Assembly (NCBI RefSeq): GCF_009725985.1 | Contig: NZ_RCNR01000011.1 | Coordinates: 62,001 to 126,000, forward strand | Source: Zobellia amurskyensis | GTDB taxonomy: Bacteria; Bacteroidota; Bacteroidia; Flavobacteriales; Flavobacteriaceae | DNA length: 64,000 bases | Reading direction: 5' to 3' | Shown: piece by piece, positions 8,547 to 17,963 of the stretch | How the letters are laid out: each line of letters begins with the position of its first letter | How positions within the stretch are numbered: position 1 is the first letter of the stretch | Position numbers and translations under genes: made by a program | Notes under the pieces: generated by a model | Told to the model about the DNA's origin: nothing | The model's database searches: none | Seen by the model: only the letters and a program-made list of their open reading frames with translations

Positions 8547-11500
8547 ATGAAAACCTCTCCATATTCTTATTTTATTTTCTTGGGCATTGTTTTGGCAAGC
8601 ATGCTACTTCATACAAATTCTGTTTTTGCTCAGTCCTTGGAATATGGCCCCCCCTATATCATACGGAATGGCAGTTTTCAACTAGTACAGGGTCTTTCCA
8701 TTGATGAGACCAATAATAAGGTGCTAATCGCCGATGCGTTGGAGCATAGTTATCATAAGACAGATTTCTCAGAACTTTTGCTTCCCATCCCAATTTTCAC
8801 CTCCCATGCTATCGTTTCAGACACGACGCTACCCGAAGCTTTATTAGAGCCTCAGGGCCTTACAGTAACTTCAAATCAACATGTTCTGATTGCTGACACC
8901 TTTCATAATCAGGTTAAACTATTTAGATGGAATGGAACTTCTTATTCATTTGATCCTATGTTTGCTTCTACCAATGCAACAATTGTGAATGGTACACCCA
9001 TTAGTCTACCACGTGATATAGCGATTGGTCCGGATGGTAAGATCTATTTATTAGATTCAGGTAACGACCGAATACTTGTAGCGGATAATGTAAATGATAC
9101 TTCATGGGCAGTTTGGTATGAAAACACCGATCTTGGTAATCCTTATGGTTTGGATATAGCCTCTGATAATTCTATCTATTTGGCAGATACTGATAACCAT
9201 CAAATTCTTCAAATCGATAGTGGTGGAACCATTACACGCACTATTGGTCATTATGGAACTGGTTATGTCCAGTTTCGAAGTCCTCGTGATGTGGCAGTTG
9301 ATTTAGATGGTAAAATATATATAGCTGACACGTACAATTATCGCGTGCAAATTCTAAAACCTGATGGGACCTATTATAAAACATTGGGTAAAGCTCCGCT
9401 ATATTCCTTTATACAAAAAATTGAAGTGGATGCTAATAAGAAAGTCTATGTGCTTGATTCGGGTAATGGTTCTTTAATCCATTTTCCCGGTCCAGGAGTC
9501 CCAAAACCATACGATGCTTATGTACGCGACTTTTCTGGTGACTATGGAGCAGAGCCCTCGAATCTAGCTTATTTACTTGATTCTCCTGATATACTGGTTC
9601 GTCATAATCCAGATGTAGACTTGGAACTCGCCTCAAATTTAGGGTTAGAAGCCTATGCCTTTCAACAGCCTAGATTTGATAGAAATAACTACGTGTATGT
9701 GGCCGTTAGGAATCGTGGTATACATCCGATAAACAATGTTGGGATGAAATTGTATTCCACAGACCCTGGTCTTCCGCTAGACTTTCCAGAGTTCTGGGAG
9801 ACCGAAGAATTTTATCTTAATTATACAAACTCTATCACTAATACACCTGGAAATAGCTGGAATATTGCTACAATAAATCCACCTGATTTATTACCTCCAT
9901 CAGAAATTGATAGTGTAATTATTGCGGGTCCGATAACTTGGAGACCTCCTGCACCGGAGACAACTTCGGATGCAGAGGGTAACTTATTCTTGCTCACTCG
10001 ACTATTACAACTTCAAGATCCTAGTGAAACGGCTAGTGGATTAGATCAGGTTACACTTAATAATAATGTGGCCTTACGACCTGTACAAGTAAGTCGTGGT
10101 CCATTTCCAATCGGAGATCAAAACACTTTAGTCATTGGTGCCAATTTTCCGGATATCAGTGGAAGCGTAGACGAGACCGAAGTAATGAACAAAGTTTTTG
10201 CTGCTGGAGACTGGATACAGGAAGTCAGTTATGGTCAGACAATCGTTAAACCGCAATTCGCTGGGGTTATTACCTTGGATAACAATCGCTCATTTTACGA
10301 ATTGGCAACAAATACAATGCTAGTAGAGATGGCAACAGAGGCCATTGGTAAAATCCTCACGACTCAACCAAATATACTCGACGGCCCTACTATGGACCCT
10401 GGAGACGACATTGACCGTATACTTATTGCTGTTAACGATTTAAGTTTGAACCGAGACTGGGCCACAACAGGCAAATGGAAATACGATGTTCCAGGACCGG
10501 AAGACAAGTATTTCACTGTATCGATACAAAGCCCTTCAAATACAGTTAATCAGTATTCCCATGGGCTTAGTCATCAGTTAGGGCTCATTGATCTTTATGC
10601 GTATCCAAATGTTTCTTTTCCAATTGACCATCCTGCAGATGAGTGGGATAATATGGCAAAGCCAATAGAAGGTGCACATCCCGTTGTGTGGAATAAAGAG
10701 AGAGCTACCTGGGTAACATCTCTAGGAGCAAAGATCCGATTTATACCACGTCCACCCGGTGGAACTTCATATGTAGGTAATACCACAGTCGATTTATATT
10801 ATCAATCTCAAGTGGATAGTGCCCAAGTGGGTGCCTTGGCCTTTGGCCTTACGGAAGGTATTACTTCCATGGCCCAAGAAACCCATTTTTATTTTGTAGA
10901 AGCTCGTAGCCCAGATCTGGGTAATGCTGATGCTACGGTTCCACAAGATGGAGTCATTATGTATTACGCCAATAATGAAATACCTCAAGGTCAGGTACCT
11001 GTAATTATTCGAGATCACACACCGGGTACTAATGTAATTTCGGATGCCGCCTTAGGAGTCAGTGATACAGAAAGTCCTGCTGGCACGGGAATTTCAGTTA
11101 CCGTACAATCTGAAATTACAGATCAGGGATATGTTATCAGTTTTGATTATACACCCCCTGCTACAGACTATGATCTAAATATCCAGAAGGGTGAACCTTT
11201 GTGGACCAGTGATGATATTTGGGTCGATAACCAGATTACAGGTGGAGGATATCATGCTTATGATCAAATCGCACAACAGTCTTCAGGTCCCGTAGATGAA
11301 GATCCGGTCGGGGGAGTGGAAAATAGAATTTATGCAAGAGTATATAACACGGGTCCGGCAACAGCATATGATTTTGAAGTTCAGTTCCATTTGTCAGATC
11401 CCTATCATACTGTAGACGGTGTAGGTAGTTTTGATTTATATAAATCAGTTTTGGTTGGTGAGCTCGCCCCAGACTCCTATAAAGATGTATATGTCGTTTG

Positions 11501-13127
11501 GGAACCATTAGAGGAAAATGACCCACATAGCTGTGTTAAAGTATATCTCAAAAGATTAACTAACGACACCAATTCAGGAAATAATAATGCTCAACAAAAC
11601 CTTCGGGTCATCAGTAGCGATCAGGCCAGTCCCTATCCAGAGGTAACCTTTAACTTTCAGGCAAGTAATGAACAATCACAACCCTTATTAGTATACTTCC
11701 AACTCGAGGGAATTCCAACAGATTGGACCTATCAGTTAACCCCTCGAAAAAAACTGCTGATTCCCGGTGAGCAAGTAATAGGCAGTCTTAAAGTAACACC
11801 TAAAGAAGGATATCCTGTTTGTACCAACCACGAGATAAACGTGACAGCTTGGATTCCTGAAGACCATACTTTAAAGCGTTTAGGCGGTACTACGGTAGAT
11901 TTACAGTTGAGAAACCGAACAGACATTAAAATGTCCGCTCGTTACTTAGATTGTAATCGTCGAAAGAAGATTACGGGTGAGGTAAGACGTTTAGACCAAC
12001 CTGAAACTACGGTAGGTAATGACCAGAACATGGTCCTAACTAATTACCAAACCGTATACCAAACTCCAGAGCGATACAAGTTATATCTGGAAAATTTATT
12101 TCAATTATTACAGGTAAAACCTTCTGAAGGAGAAGAACCAGTAGAAAAACCTATCCAACGCGGTTGTGCGGAGATTGTCGTAAATGGTTGTACTAATCCG
12201 GCAAGACCTAATGAAAAAATAACGATTAGTTATCAGGATCCTTCAGGTAATCCGGTATATAAAGAGGTGGTCACAGATCAAAATGGTTGTTTCCAAGATT
12301 TCCATGTTGTCATAGAAGGGGGAGATTGGGAAGTAGCGGCCTATTATCCAGGTGATGATTGCTCTGGCGCCACTACTATTGGGATACCTTTGGATATTCC
12401 TATCCCTAGAACTAGTGATCAAGACAATGATGGACTAGAGGATGACAATGAAATACATGGCGATGAGGATGGTGATGGAATTCCTAATCAACTTGATCGG
12501 GATAGTGATAACGACGGCATTATTGATGGTGAGGAACCTAACGGGGACCTTGACCAAGATGGCATTGACAATGTAGTTGACATTGATAGTGACGGCGACG
12601 GCATTATTGATGGAGAGGATAATCGTCCATACGAAGTGGACAAAATTGATGAGCACAAAGGGAATAATTACTATCACCTGTTTGCTGGTTTAATGTTATT
12701 TAATGATGACTTACCAATAAAGAATAATTTTGAATTAGGGCTTCGTTTTGGTCGTATAATCAGCCCTAAACTTTGGCTTGAGGCTGAATTAGGGCTAACC
12801 TTTACAGAAGATATAACCGGAAGTTCAGGTGAGGTTATTCAAGCTAATTTGAACTTATTACGGCGGTTCAATACACAAACCACACCTATTTTTGATCCAT
12901 ATTTGACAGGTGGTGCCGGTATTCTCTCATATAATGGATTCTCTGTTGGTAGCGATATAAGTCCTTCCTTAAATCTTGGTGGTGGCTTCTACACACGTGT
13001 AAGCAATGGCCTTACTCTACGTTTTGATAATCGTCTGTTCCTTACTAATGGAGATTTGAATCAGACTGGAACATTTTTCCACTACCAAGCAACTTTAGGA
13101 CTAGTATTCCATCGTTGGAGATTTTAG
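8547..13127 (+). CDS. Outer-membrane protein with NHL propeller, degenerate M6-like domain, Ca-type repeats and C-terminal barrel
   Basis: A 1526-residue exported protein. A signal peptide ends near residue 29 (VFAQ). NHL-type propeller repeats (about 45-315) show recurring DVAVDLDGKIYIADTYNYRV-like units. A CARDB-like stretch follows (about 350-470). Residues about 528-865 resemble M6/immune-inhibitor-A peptidases (SYGQTIVKPQF, then LGLIDLY), but the zinc site HExxH reads HGLSH (672-676), so the catalytic Glu is replaced by Gly and proteolysis is unlikely. More CARDB/Ig-like segments lead to Asp-rich thrombospondin-type-3 repeats (about 1290-1365) and a ~150-residue C-terminal outer-membrane beta-barrel ending in Phe (about 1372-1526). 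The barrel probably anchors the chain in the outer membrane; I infer that the propeller and the other domains face outward or interact with the deiminase. It is the last gene of the cassette. Confidence 0.8.
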   Translation: MKTSPYSYFIFLGIVLASMLLHTNSVFAQSLEYGPPYIIRNGSFQLVQGLSIDETNNKVLIADALEHSYHKTDFSELLLPIPIFTSHAIVSDTTLPEALLEPQGLTVTSNQHVLIADTFHNQVKLFRWNGTSYSFDPMFASTNATIVNGTPISLPRDIAIGPDGKIYLLDSGNDRILVADNVNDTSWAVWYENTDLGNPYGLDIASDNSIYLADTDNHQILQIDSGGTITRTIGHYGTGYVQFRSPRDVAVDLDGKIYIADTYNYRVQILKPDGTYYKTLGKAPLYSFIQKIEVDANKKVYVLDSGNGSLIHFPGPGVPKPYDAYVRDFSGDYGAEPSNLAYLLDSPDILVRHNPDVDLELASNLGLEAYAFQQPRFDRNNYVYVAVRNRGIHPINNVGMKLYSTDPGLPLDFPEFWETEEFYLNYTNSITNTPGNSWNIATINPPDLLPPSEIDSVIIAGPITWRPPAPETTSDAEGNLFLLTRLLQLQDPSETASGLDQVTLNNNVALRPVQVSRGPFPIGDQNTLVIGANFPDISGSVDETEVMNKVFAAGDWIQEVSYGQTIVKPQFAGVITLDNNRSFYELATNTMLVEMATEAIGKILTTQPNILDGPTMDPGDDIDRILIAVNDLSLNRDWATTGKWKYDVPGPEDKYFTVSIQSPSNTVNQYSHGLSHQLGLIDLYAYPNVSFPIDHPADEWDNMAKPIEGAHPVVWNKERATWVTSLGAKIRFIPRPPGGTSYVGNTTVDLYYQSQVDSAQVGALAFGLTEGITSMAQETHFYFVEARSPDLGNADATVPQDGVIMYYANNEIPQGQVPVIIRDHTPGTNVISDAALGVSDTESPAGTGISVTVQSEITDQGYVISFDYTPPATDYDLNIQKGEPLWTSDDIWVDNQITGGGYHAYDQIAQQSSGPVDEDPVGGVENRIYARVYNTGPATAYDFEVQFHLSDPYHTVDGVGSFDLYKSVLVGELAPDSYKDVYVVWEPLEENDPHSCVKVYLKRLTNDTNSGNNNAQQNLRVISSDQASPYPEVTFNFQASNEQSQPLLVYFQLEGIPTDWTYQLTPRKKLLIPGEQVIGSLKVTPKEGYPVCTNHEINVTAWIPEDHTLKRLGGTTVDLQLRNRTDIKMSARYLDCNRRKKITGEVRRLDQPETTVGNDQNMVLTNYQTVYQTPERYKLYLENLFQLLQVKPSEGEEPVEKPIQRGCAEIVVNGCTNPARPNEKITISYQDPSGNPVYKEVVTDQNGCFQDFHVVIEGGDWEVAAYYPGDDCSGATTIGIPLDIPIPRTSDQDNDGLEDDNEIHGDEDGDGIPNQLDRDSDNDGIIDGEEPNGDLDQDGIDNVVDIDSDGDGIIDGEDNRPYEVDKIDEHKGNNYYHLFAGLMLFNDDLPIKNNFELGLRFGRIISPKLWLEAELGLTFTEDITGSSGEVIQANLNLLRRFNTQTTPIFDPYLTGGAGILSYNGFSVGSDISPSLNLGGGFYTRVSNGLTLRFDNRLFLTNGDLNQTGTFFHYQATLGLVFHRWRF

Positions 13128-13844
13128 GTGGTTCATTCTCCCTTAAAAGTATAAAATATGGATTCTTTGTTCTCCGTGGAAATGAAACATTTTCTCAACA
13201 GAATTAATAACCGAAGTATCTTTTATTAATTGGAAATTCAATTGTAAGATTCAGTTTTTTTATTCTTTAACAGCACTATGAGTCATGGCATAAGATCTAC
13301 GACAAAAAAGTGCACATTAAACAATAAAACATCCGTTATAGTATGGTGCGGACAATGGCATCTGGAGAAACGCTATGTGAAATATATTCTTTCAAATCTT
13401 CATTTGTGTATTTGTTCCGAAAAACGAACGTTTTTTAAGACAACATTTTTACATGGAATGCCGATCTTTCCTCATTCACTAATAAAATATTGATCCATAA
13501 ATAGGATGACATAATTGTTAAAATCCGTCTTTTTAAAGTCCTTATTTTCCAATTCCTTTAGTTTTAATTGTTGATAACCCACAATTTTCTGCTAAATCAC
13601 GGATTAGACCCTTGTTTAGAATGGTGTCATTTGGTATCAAACGGAACCAAATAAAATTACTGGTCCTTTAGCACTATCTAGTTTGGTTCTATTTGGTTTA
13701 ATTTATTGTTTATCAGGTATTTGTGAATAACTATTTGTTACGGTCTATTTCTTTATTCGCCTATTTTCATACATTTATTCAACAATAATATTGAAGGAAA
13801 ACAAAAGCGCTTTTGTTCATTTCACATCCCTAAAAAGAAACAAA
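13128..13844. other. Long intergenic stretch with degenerate TTTGGTT repeats
   Basis: No convincing gene lies in these 717 bases; a 71-codon frame at 13278-13493 has no recognisable features. Short related words recur near the right end: ATTTGGTATCAAACGGAACCAAAT (13630-13653 in two halves) and TTTGGTTCTATTTGGTT (13682-13698). Similar words (TTTGATAC, TTGGTTCATTTTGGTAC) lie behind tRNA-Ala at 1901-1929. They may be remnants of integrase or plasmid-type binding sites, or AT-rich coincidence. Confidence 0.4.
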
Positions 13845-14114
13845 ATGGACAATTTTTTAATACTCGAACGGCTAGACCGTTTGGAAAGACTGTTGATTGC
13901 CAATAAAGAGGTACTGACCTTTGAGGAAACCTGCGACTATACCGGAATTTCCAGAAGCTATCTCTACAAACTTACCGCTGCGGGAACCGTTCCGCACTCC
14001 AAACCCAACGGAAAACTGATTTTTTTCGAAAGAAAGAAAATCGTCCGTTGGTTGCACCAGAACGAACGAAAACCTATACGGGAAATCGAAGTAATAGCGG
14101 AGCCTGTTCGTTAG
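13845..14114 (+). CDS. Excisionase-like helix-turn-helix protein (mobile-element type)
   Basis: From the ATG at 13845 the product is 89 residues: MDNFLILERLDRLERLL, then a winged-helix/HTH_17 (MerR/excisionase-like) domain with LTFEETCDYTGISRSYLYKLTAAGTVPHSKPNGKLIFF and a basic tail. This is the type of small DNA-binding protein found next to replication genes in Bacteroidota integrative and mobilisable elements, where it acts as excisionase or local regulator. A TTG at 13791 would extend the frame by 18 residues, but ATG 13845 gives the usual N-terminus. No integrase gene is present; together with the truncated primase gene just downstream this is best read as the leftover of an element. Confidence 0.75.
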   Translation: MDNFLILERLDRLERLLIANKEVLTFEETCDYTGISRSYLYKLTAAGTVPHSKPNGKLIFFERKKIVRWLHQNERKPIREIEVIAEPVR

Positions 14115-14200
14115 CTGATAGCAGGCGATACCATTTCCGGATTTTTTATCTACTCACTGTTACATCTTGGGAATCCCCTTGGTGTTCAAAATGTCATTAT

Positions 14201-14455
14201 ATGAAAACAGTACCGTACTTACGGGTGGGCACTTCGTACTATAAACTGGTGCAGGCACCGACCATCGCAGGCCATTTCAATGAAATCCTGGTTCATTGGA
14301 ATATCGAAACTATACGCCAAGACCATGGAAAGGATTACCTGGGCAAGGTTCCAAAACTTGTTAAATTATCCTGTTGGACAATCCTTTCATTTGTTTTTGT
14401 ATCCAGACTTTCTATATTTGCTGCTAGCAGAAAATTCCCAAAACAACAGAAGTGA
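14201..14455 (+). pseudogene. Truncated primase-helicase gene of an integrative element
   Basis: From ATG 14201 the translation begins MKTVPYLRVGTSYYKLVQ and continues through APTIAGHFNEILVHW and DHGKDYLGKVPK, which I recognise as the N-terminus of primase-helicase proteins of Bacteroidota integrative conjugative elements (normally several hundred residues). Similarity stops near base 14361, after which the frame runs 30 codons through unrelated sequence to a stop at 14455. The catalytic helicase part is gone. The remnant directly abuts the next locus, whose promoter (14390-14420) and GTG start (14452) lie inside the residual frame, so the junction of element and chromosome is probably near 14360-14390. 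Confidence 0.65.
14390..14420 (+). promoter_or_regulatory. Bacteroidota-type promoter for the zinc locus
   Basis: TTTG at 14390-14393, a 19-bp spacer and TATATTTG at 14413-14420 match the Bacteroidota sigma-factor consensus TTTG-N19-21-TAnnTTTG exactly. It lies about 30 bp upstream of the GTG at 14452. Confidence 0.6.
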
Positions 14456-14778
14456 ACCACAGCAAACAAATAGTAAAATCAATTACGGCATTCGTGCTGT
14501 TTTGTGCTTTACTGTTTCCTTCTGCCGTTCAAGTCTTTCACTTTTTTGAAGGTCATGAACATGAAGTTTGTAACGATAGTAGTGAGCATTACCACGAGGC
14601 TCCTACAGATTGTAGTGTTTACCATATACAGCTAACTTCTTTCAGTTACGACTTTTCTATATTCCCGGATATTATTCCTTTTGAGTATGCTCAACATAAT
14701 GAGCAACTTTTTTCTTCCGTAGTCATTGACTCTTATTCAAAGACTAATTTCCAATTAAGGGCACCTCCAATAGTTTAG
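14452..14778 (+). CDS. Small His/Cys-containing exported protein upstream of the metal receptor
   Basis: A 108-residue protein starting with GTG. A hydrophobic N-terminal segment (about 9-25, AFVLFCALLFPSAVQVF) is followed by a metal-ligand-rich stretch, HFFEGHEHEVCNDSSEHYHE and a DCSVYH motif, and the chain ends QLRAPPIV. Small proteins of this kind, with an early His/Cys patch and a Pro-Pro C-terminus, are often encoded just before metal-related TonB receptors in Flavobacteriia; I know no assigned function. The pattern suggests a membrane-anchored periplasmic metal-binding or sensing peptide. A near-consensus promoter lies just upstream. It resembles the next small gene, so the two are probably paralogues. 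Confidence 0.65.
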   Translation: MNHSKQIVKSITAFVLFCALLFPSAVQVFHFFEGHEHEVCNDSSEHYHEAPTDCSVYHIQLTSFSYDFSIFPDIIPFEYAQHNEQLFSSVVIDSYSKTNFQLRAPPIV

Positions 14779-14949
14779 TAAAATACCTCTTATTATTATG
14801 TGAACAAGCCAGTTCGTATCGTTTAAAAACGATGCTGACAATGTACTTTATTATTCATGTTGAATGATATTGTTACAGATACTTGCTTTAACTATAGTAG
14901 TATATTACTCTATTTATTTACGAGACATTACATCCGCTAAACTTCTATT

Positions 14950-15267
14950 TTGGGAACAAATTTGAAACGTAATATTTCCTATTTTCTCTTAACTGCCTTT
15001 ATTTTATTACGGGTAGTTAACCTACACATGGCTTCTCATGCCCTAACCGATTCGGAACTTGAGCACTGTGAACTGTGTACTCTTATTTCTACCTCTAACC
15101 AAGATACTCCTATATATCATGATGTTTTAATATCAAAAATTTCTCAAGCTGATTTTTCTGGCATATTTGAGTCGAAATCAGAAAGTACATACCTAGCACC
15201 ATATCATAAAAATATACTCTGGGTATACTTCTACAACAAACCTCCACCTTTCTTTTTCTTGGGATAA
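14950..15267 (+). CDS. Second small His/Cys protein, paralogue of the preceding one
   Basis: A 105-residue product, with TTG at 14950 as the first possible start and TTG at 14962 as an alternative. It has a single hydrophobic N-terminal segment (FLLTAFILLRVVNL), then a His/Cys patch (HMASHAL, EHCELCTLI) and ends in PPPFFFLG. The layout mirrors that of the 108-residue neighbour: membrane segment, C-x-x-C/H patch, Pro-Pro tail. The absence of an ATG start and the 171-bp gap before it lower confidence, but the shared architecture argues for a real gene. An imperfect palindrome (ATCGTTTAAAAACGAT, 14818-14833) lies in the gap and could be an operator or hairpin. The 255 bp after it hold no gene. 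Confidence 0.55.
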   Translation: MGTNLKRNISYFLLTAFILLRVVNLHMASHALTDSELEHCELCTLISTSNQDTPIYHDVLISKISQADFSGIFESKSESTYLAPYHKNILWVYFYNKPPPFFFLG

Positions 15268-15522
15268 ATATGCCTTTTTGCAAATTGTTTTATACAACTA
15301 ACTACCTATTTATATGATTTTTAGGTAGAAACGGCGTATAAAAATATTATTGCAAACTTCTTTTTGTCCTGCCACTCCCAGATTCTATTTACTCCTCCTT
15401 TATTCTTTTTATAACTGCACTTACTCAATTGAACTCTACCATTCCTGGAGAAATTGATTGACTGCTAGTTACAAAAAGTCTATAGGGGAATATTATCTAT
15501 CTCAATTGATTTACATCTATAC

Positions 15523-17904
15523 ATGCATAAAACTAAAATTAGTTTTAAACGGCTACTATTGCCCTTATTCGCCACGCTAAGCTCGTGCTATATTGGGTCA
15601 TCACAAGAAATAAATGGCCATGTTTTGAACGTCAAAGGTTTGCCTATCATAGGGGCAACAGTTAAAACATCACCTAACACAAAGTATACGACAACAGATT
15701 CGGAAGGCTATTTTGAAATACAAATACAGCCTAACGATTCCATTCTATTTCTAAATGTTAAACACTTATCCCATACCCCAGTACAAATTGCGTTAAGTGA
15801 TTTGAGCAACCCATCTTCCTTGACTATTACTATGCCCGATTCCGTTACGAATTTGGACGAGGTAACCGTGGTACAATCTAAAATATTACAACGGGCCATT
15901 AATCAATCACAGTCCATCGTAACCATTGACCAAGACTTTATTTCCAAAAACAATACGGGAACTTTTGCAGGTGCATTAGCGTCCGTACCGGGTATAAATA
16001 CTATGAATGTTGGGGTTGCTATTGCAAAACCCATCATAAGAGGAATGGGTTTCAACCGCATCTTGGTGAATAATCACGGTATTAAACAAGAAGGGCAACA
16101 ATGGGGTGCGGACCACGGCCTGGAAATAGACCCATTCGACATCAAAAATGTAGAAATTATAAAAGGCCCCGCTTCCCTTCTCTACGGCTCAGATGGTATG
16201 GGTGGGGTCATCAATATTACAGAAGGCACACGTTTAGCAAAAAATGGCAATCAGATTGAATTGAATTCATCCTATCAGACCAATAATGGTGCTATTTCAA
16301 ATTCTCTTGAATGGAAAGGGAAATATAACAATTGGTTCTATAGTGCTAGGTCTACCTACCAAGACTATGGTGATTATACGGTTCCTTCGGACGAGTTTAC
16401 TTATGCAGGGTTCAACTTGCCTATTTTTAATAACAGGCTCAAAAATACAGCAGGTAAAGAACATCACTTTAGCGGTACTATTGGTTACGGTTCCAAAAAT
16501 TTAGTTTCCAGTTTGCGCCTATCCAGCTTTAATCAAAAAGCAGGGATTTTCACAGGGGCAATAGGGTTGCCAAGGGCTTATAACCTTCAACATAATGGTA
16601 AATTCAGAGATATAGATATACCCAGACAGGAAAATAGCCATCATGCCATTACAAGTAATACAACCCTGGATTTTGGACCTCATAGTTTGGAATTGGACTT
16701 GGGTTATCAGAGAAATATTAGAGAAGAATTATCGTTTCCCGGTGCTCATGGTATATCGCCTGAGCAAGTAGACTCCAATCTCGCACTTGGTCTTTATTTA
16801 GACACCTACACCGCCAATCTACGATTTGGTCTAAACCCGAACCCCAATCATCAACTCATGTTCGGTACGCAATGGCAATATATGCGGAATAACAAAGACG
16901 GTTTTGAATACTTACTCCCAGTTTTTAAAAGTTTTCAGCTGGGCTTGTACCATTACCAATCAATAGATATTTCTAATAGTTGGATGACGAATTTTGGTGT
17001 TCGGTACGATATAGGTTCGCACGATATTGAACAGCATTTACAACCTGTATATGACCTTGGAACATTATTACCAACGGGAGAATTCACAGAAAGAACGCCT
17101 GAATTTGAACGCAGTTTTGACAACCTTAGCGCATCGGCTGGTCTATCTTTTAAAGCGAACAACCAAAACCATATAAAACTAAACCTGGGAAATAGTTTTA
17201 GGTTTCCTACGGCTATAGAACTATCTAGCAACGGAGTGCATCATGGTAATTTTAGACATGAATTGGGCGACCCTGATTTAGGAATTGAAAGGGGCTATCA
17301 AGCAGATGTAACTTATTTACACCAATCTCAATCACTATTTTTAGAAATAGCCGCTTTCTATGGGTATTACACCAATTATATCTACCTATCTCCAACCGGA
17401 AATTTTTCACCTCTGGCCTCTGGAGGAACCCTTTGGGAGTACAAACAGGATAATGCAATATTCAACGGTTTTGAAATTACCGCACGCTATGAATTTCCTT
17501 TTAGGTTACATGCCAATTTAGGCTTGGATTATGTTCAGAACCTCAACCTGAACACCAATTTAGGTCTACCCTTAACCCCACAACCCGCAGTCATAGGAAA
17601 GTTGGAATACAATTTTACGGAATTCAAACGCATTAAAAACGCATCTTTTTTTCTTTCCGGTCGCTACAATTTCCAACAGAACAGAACGGACAGAAACGAA
17701 AGGGAAACCCCAGACAGTTTTATTCTAGATATGGGAATTGCCTTTGATGTAAAAATTGTCAATCAAAAAGTTAAGTGCAACCTAGGTGCCAACAACTTAC
17801 TTAATACGGCCTATTTCAACCATATAAGCCGCTACCGATTACTCAATTTACCGGAACAAGGGCGCAATTTTATCTTTTCAATACATGTACCCATAAGCCT
17901 ATGA
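15523..17904 (+). CDS. TonB-dependent receptor, ZnuD-like (probable zinc uptake)
   Basis: A 793-residue outer-membrane receptor. A signal peptide (about 1-28) precedes a carboxypeptidase-regulatory-like beta-sandwich (about 29-115), the TonB plug (about 125-235, with IRGMGFNRILVNNHGIKQEGQQWGADHG and GPASLLYGSDGMGGVINI) and a 22-strand barrel to the C-terminus. The C-terminal YFNHISRYRLLNLPEQGRNF resembles the tail of ZnuD-type zinc receptors, whose tails have an N/R-H-x-S-x-x-K pattern before P-x-x-GRN. The receptor would import a metal or metal complex with energy from TonB. The downstream His-bearing lipoprotein and AztD-like chaperone point to zinc; copper or haem cannot be excluded. Confidence 0.85.
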   Translation: MHKTKISFKRLLLPLFATLSSCYIGSSQEINGHVLNVKGLPIIGATVKTSPNTKYTTTDSEGYFEIQIQPNDSILFLNVKHLSHTPVQIALSDLSNPSSLTITMPDSVTNLDEVTVVQSKILQRAINQSQSIVTIDQDFISKNNTGTFAGALASVPGINTMNVGVAIAKPIIRGMGFNRILVNNHGIKQEGQQWGADHGLEIDPFDIKNVEIIKGPASLLYGSDGMGGVINITEGTRLAKNGNQIELNSSYQTNNGAISNSLEWKGKYNNWFYSARSTYQDYGDYTVPSDEFTYAGFNLPIFNNRLKNTAGKEHHFSGTIGYGSKNLVSSLRLSSFNQKAGIFTGAIGLPRAYNLQHNGKFRDIDIPRQENSHHAITSNTTLDFGPHSLELDLGYQRNIREELSFPGAHGISPEQVDSNLALGLYLDTYTANLRFGLNPNPNHQLMFGTQWQYMRNNKDGFEYLLPVFKSFQLGLYHYQSIDISNSWMTNFGVRYDIGSHDIEQHLQPVYDLGTLLPTGEFTERTPEFERSFDNLSASAGLSFKANNQNHIKLNLGNSFRFPTAIELSSNGVHHGNFRHELGDPDLGIERGYQADVTYLHQSQSLFLEIAAFYGYYTNYIYLSPTGNFSPLASGGTLWEYKQDNAIFNGFEITARYEFPFRLHANLGLDYVQNLNLNTNLGLPLTPQPAVIGKLEYNFTEFKRIKNASFFLSGRYNFQQNRTDRNERETPDSFILDMGIAFDVKIVNQKVKCNLGANNLLNTAYFNHISRYRLLNLPEQGRNFIFSIHVPISL

Positions 17905-17963
17905 ATACAAACATTATTACATAGAACAATAAATCCCAGTATTAATATAAAAATGAGCAGCAA

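Noticed and set aside
13129-13140. ATTCTCC after the barrel gene as a copy of the tRNA-Ala 3' end (attR)
   Set aside because: Only seven bases match, and the flanks differ from the tRNA end at 1789-1802, so a direct repeat is not supported.
13278-13493. A 71-codon frame after the barrel gene
   Set aside because: No recognisable domain, unusual composition with many Cys/His/Lys, and no ribosome-binding or operon context.
13845-14114. The HTH gene as a regulator of the deiminase cassette
   Set aside because: It is downstream, of the excisionase type, and adjacent to a truncated element primase gene, which explains it better.
14280-14549. An 89-codon frame overlapping the primase remnant and the small His/Cys gene
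   Set aside because: It is in a different frame from both better-supported features and its translation has no similarity to known families.
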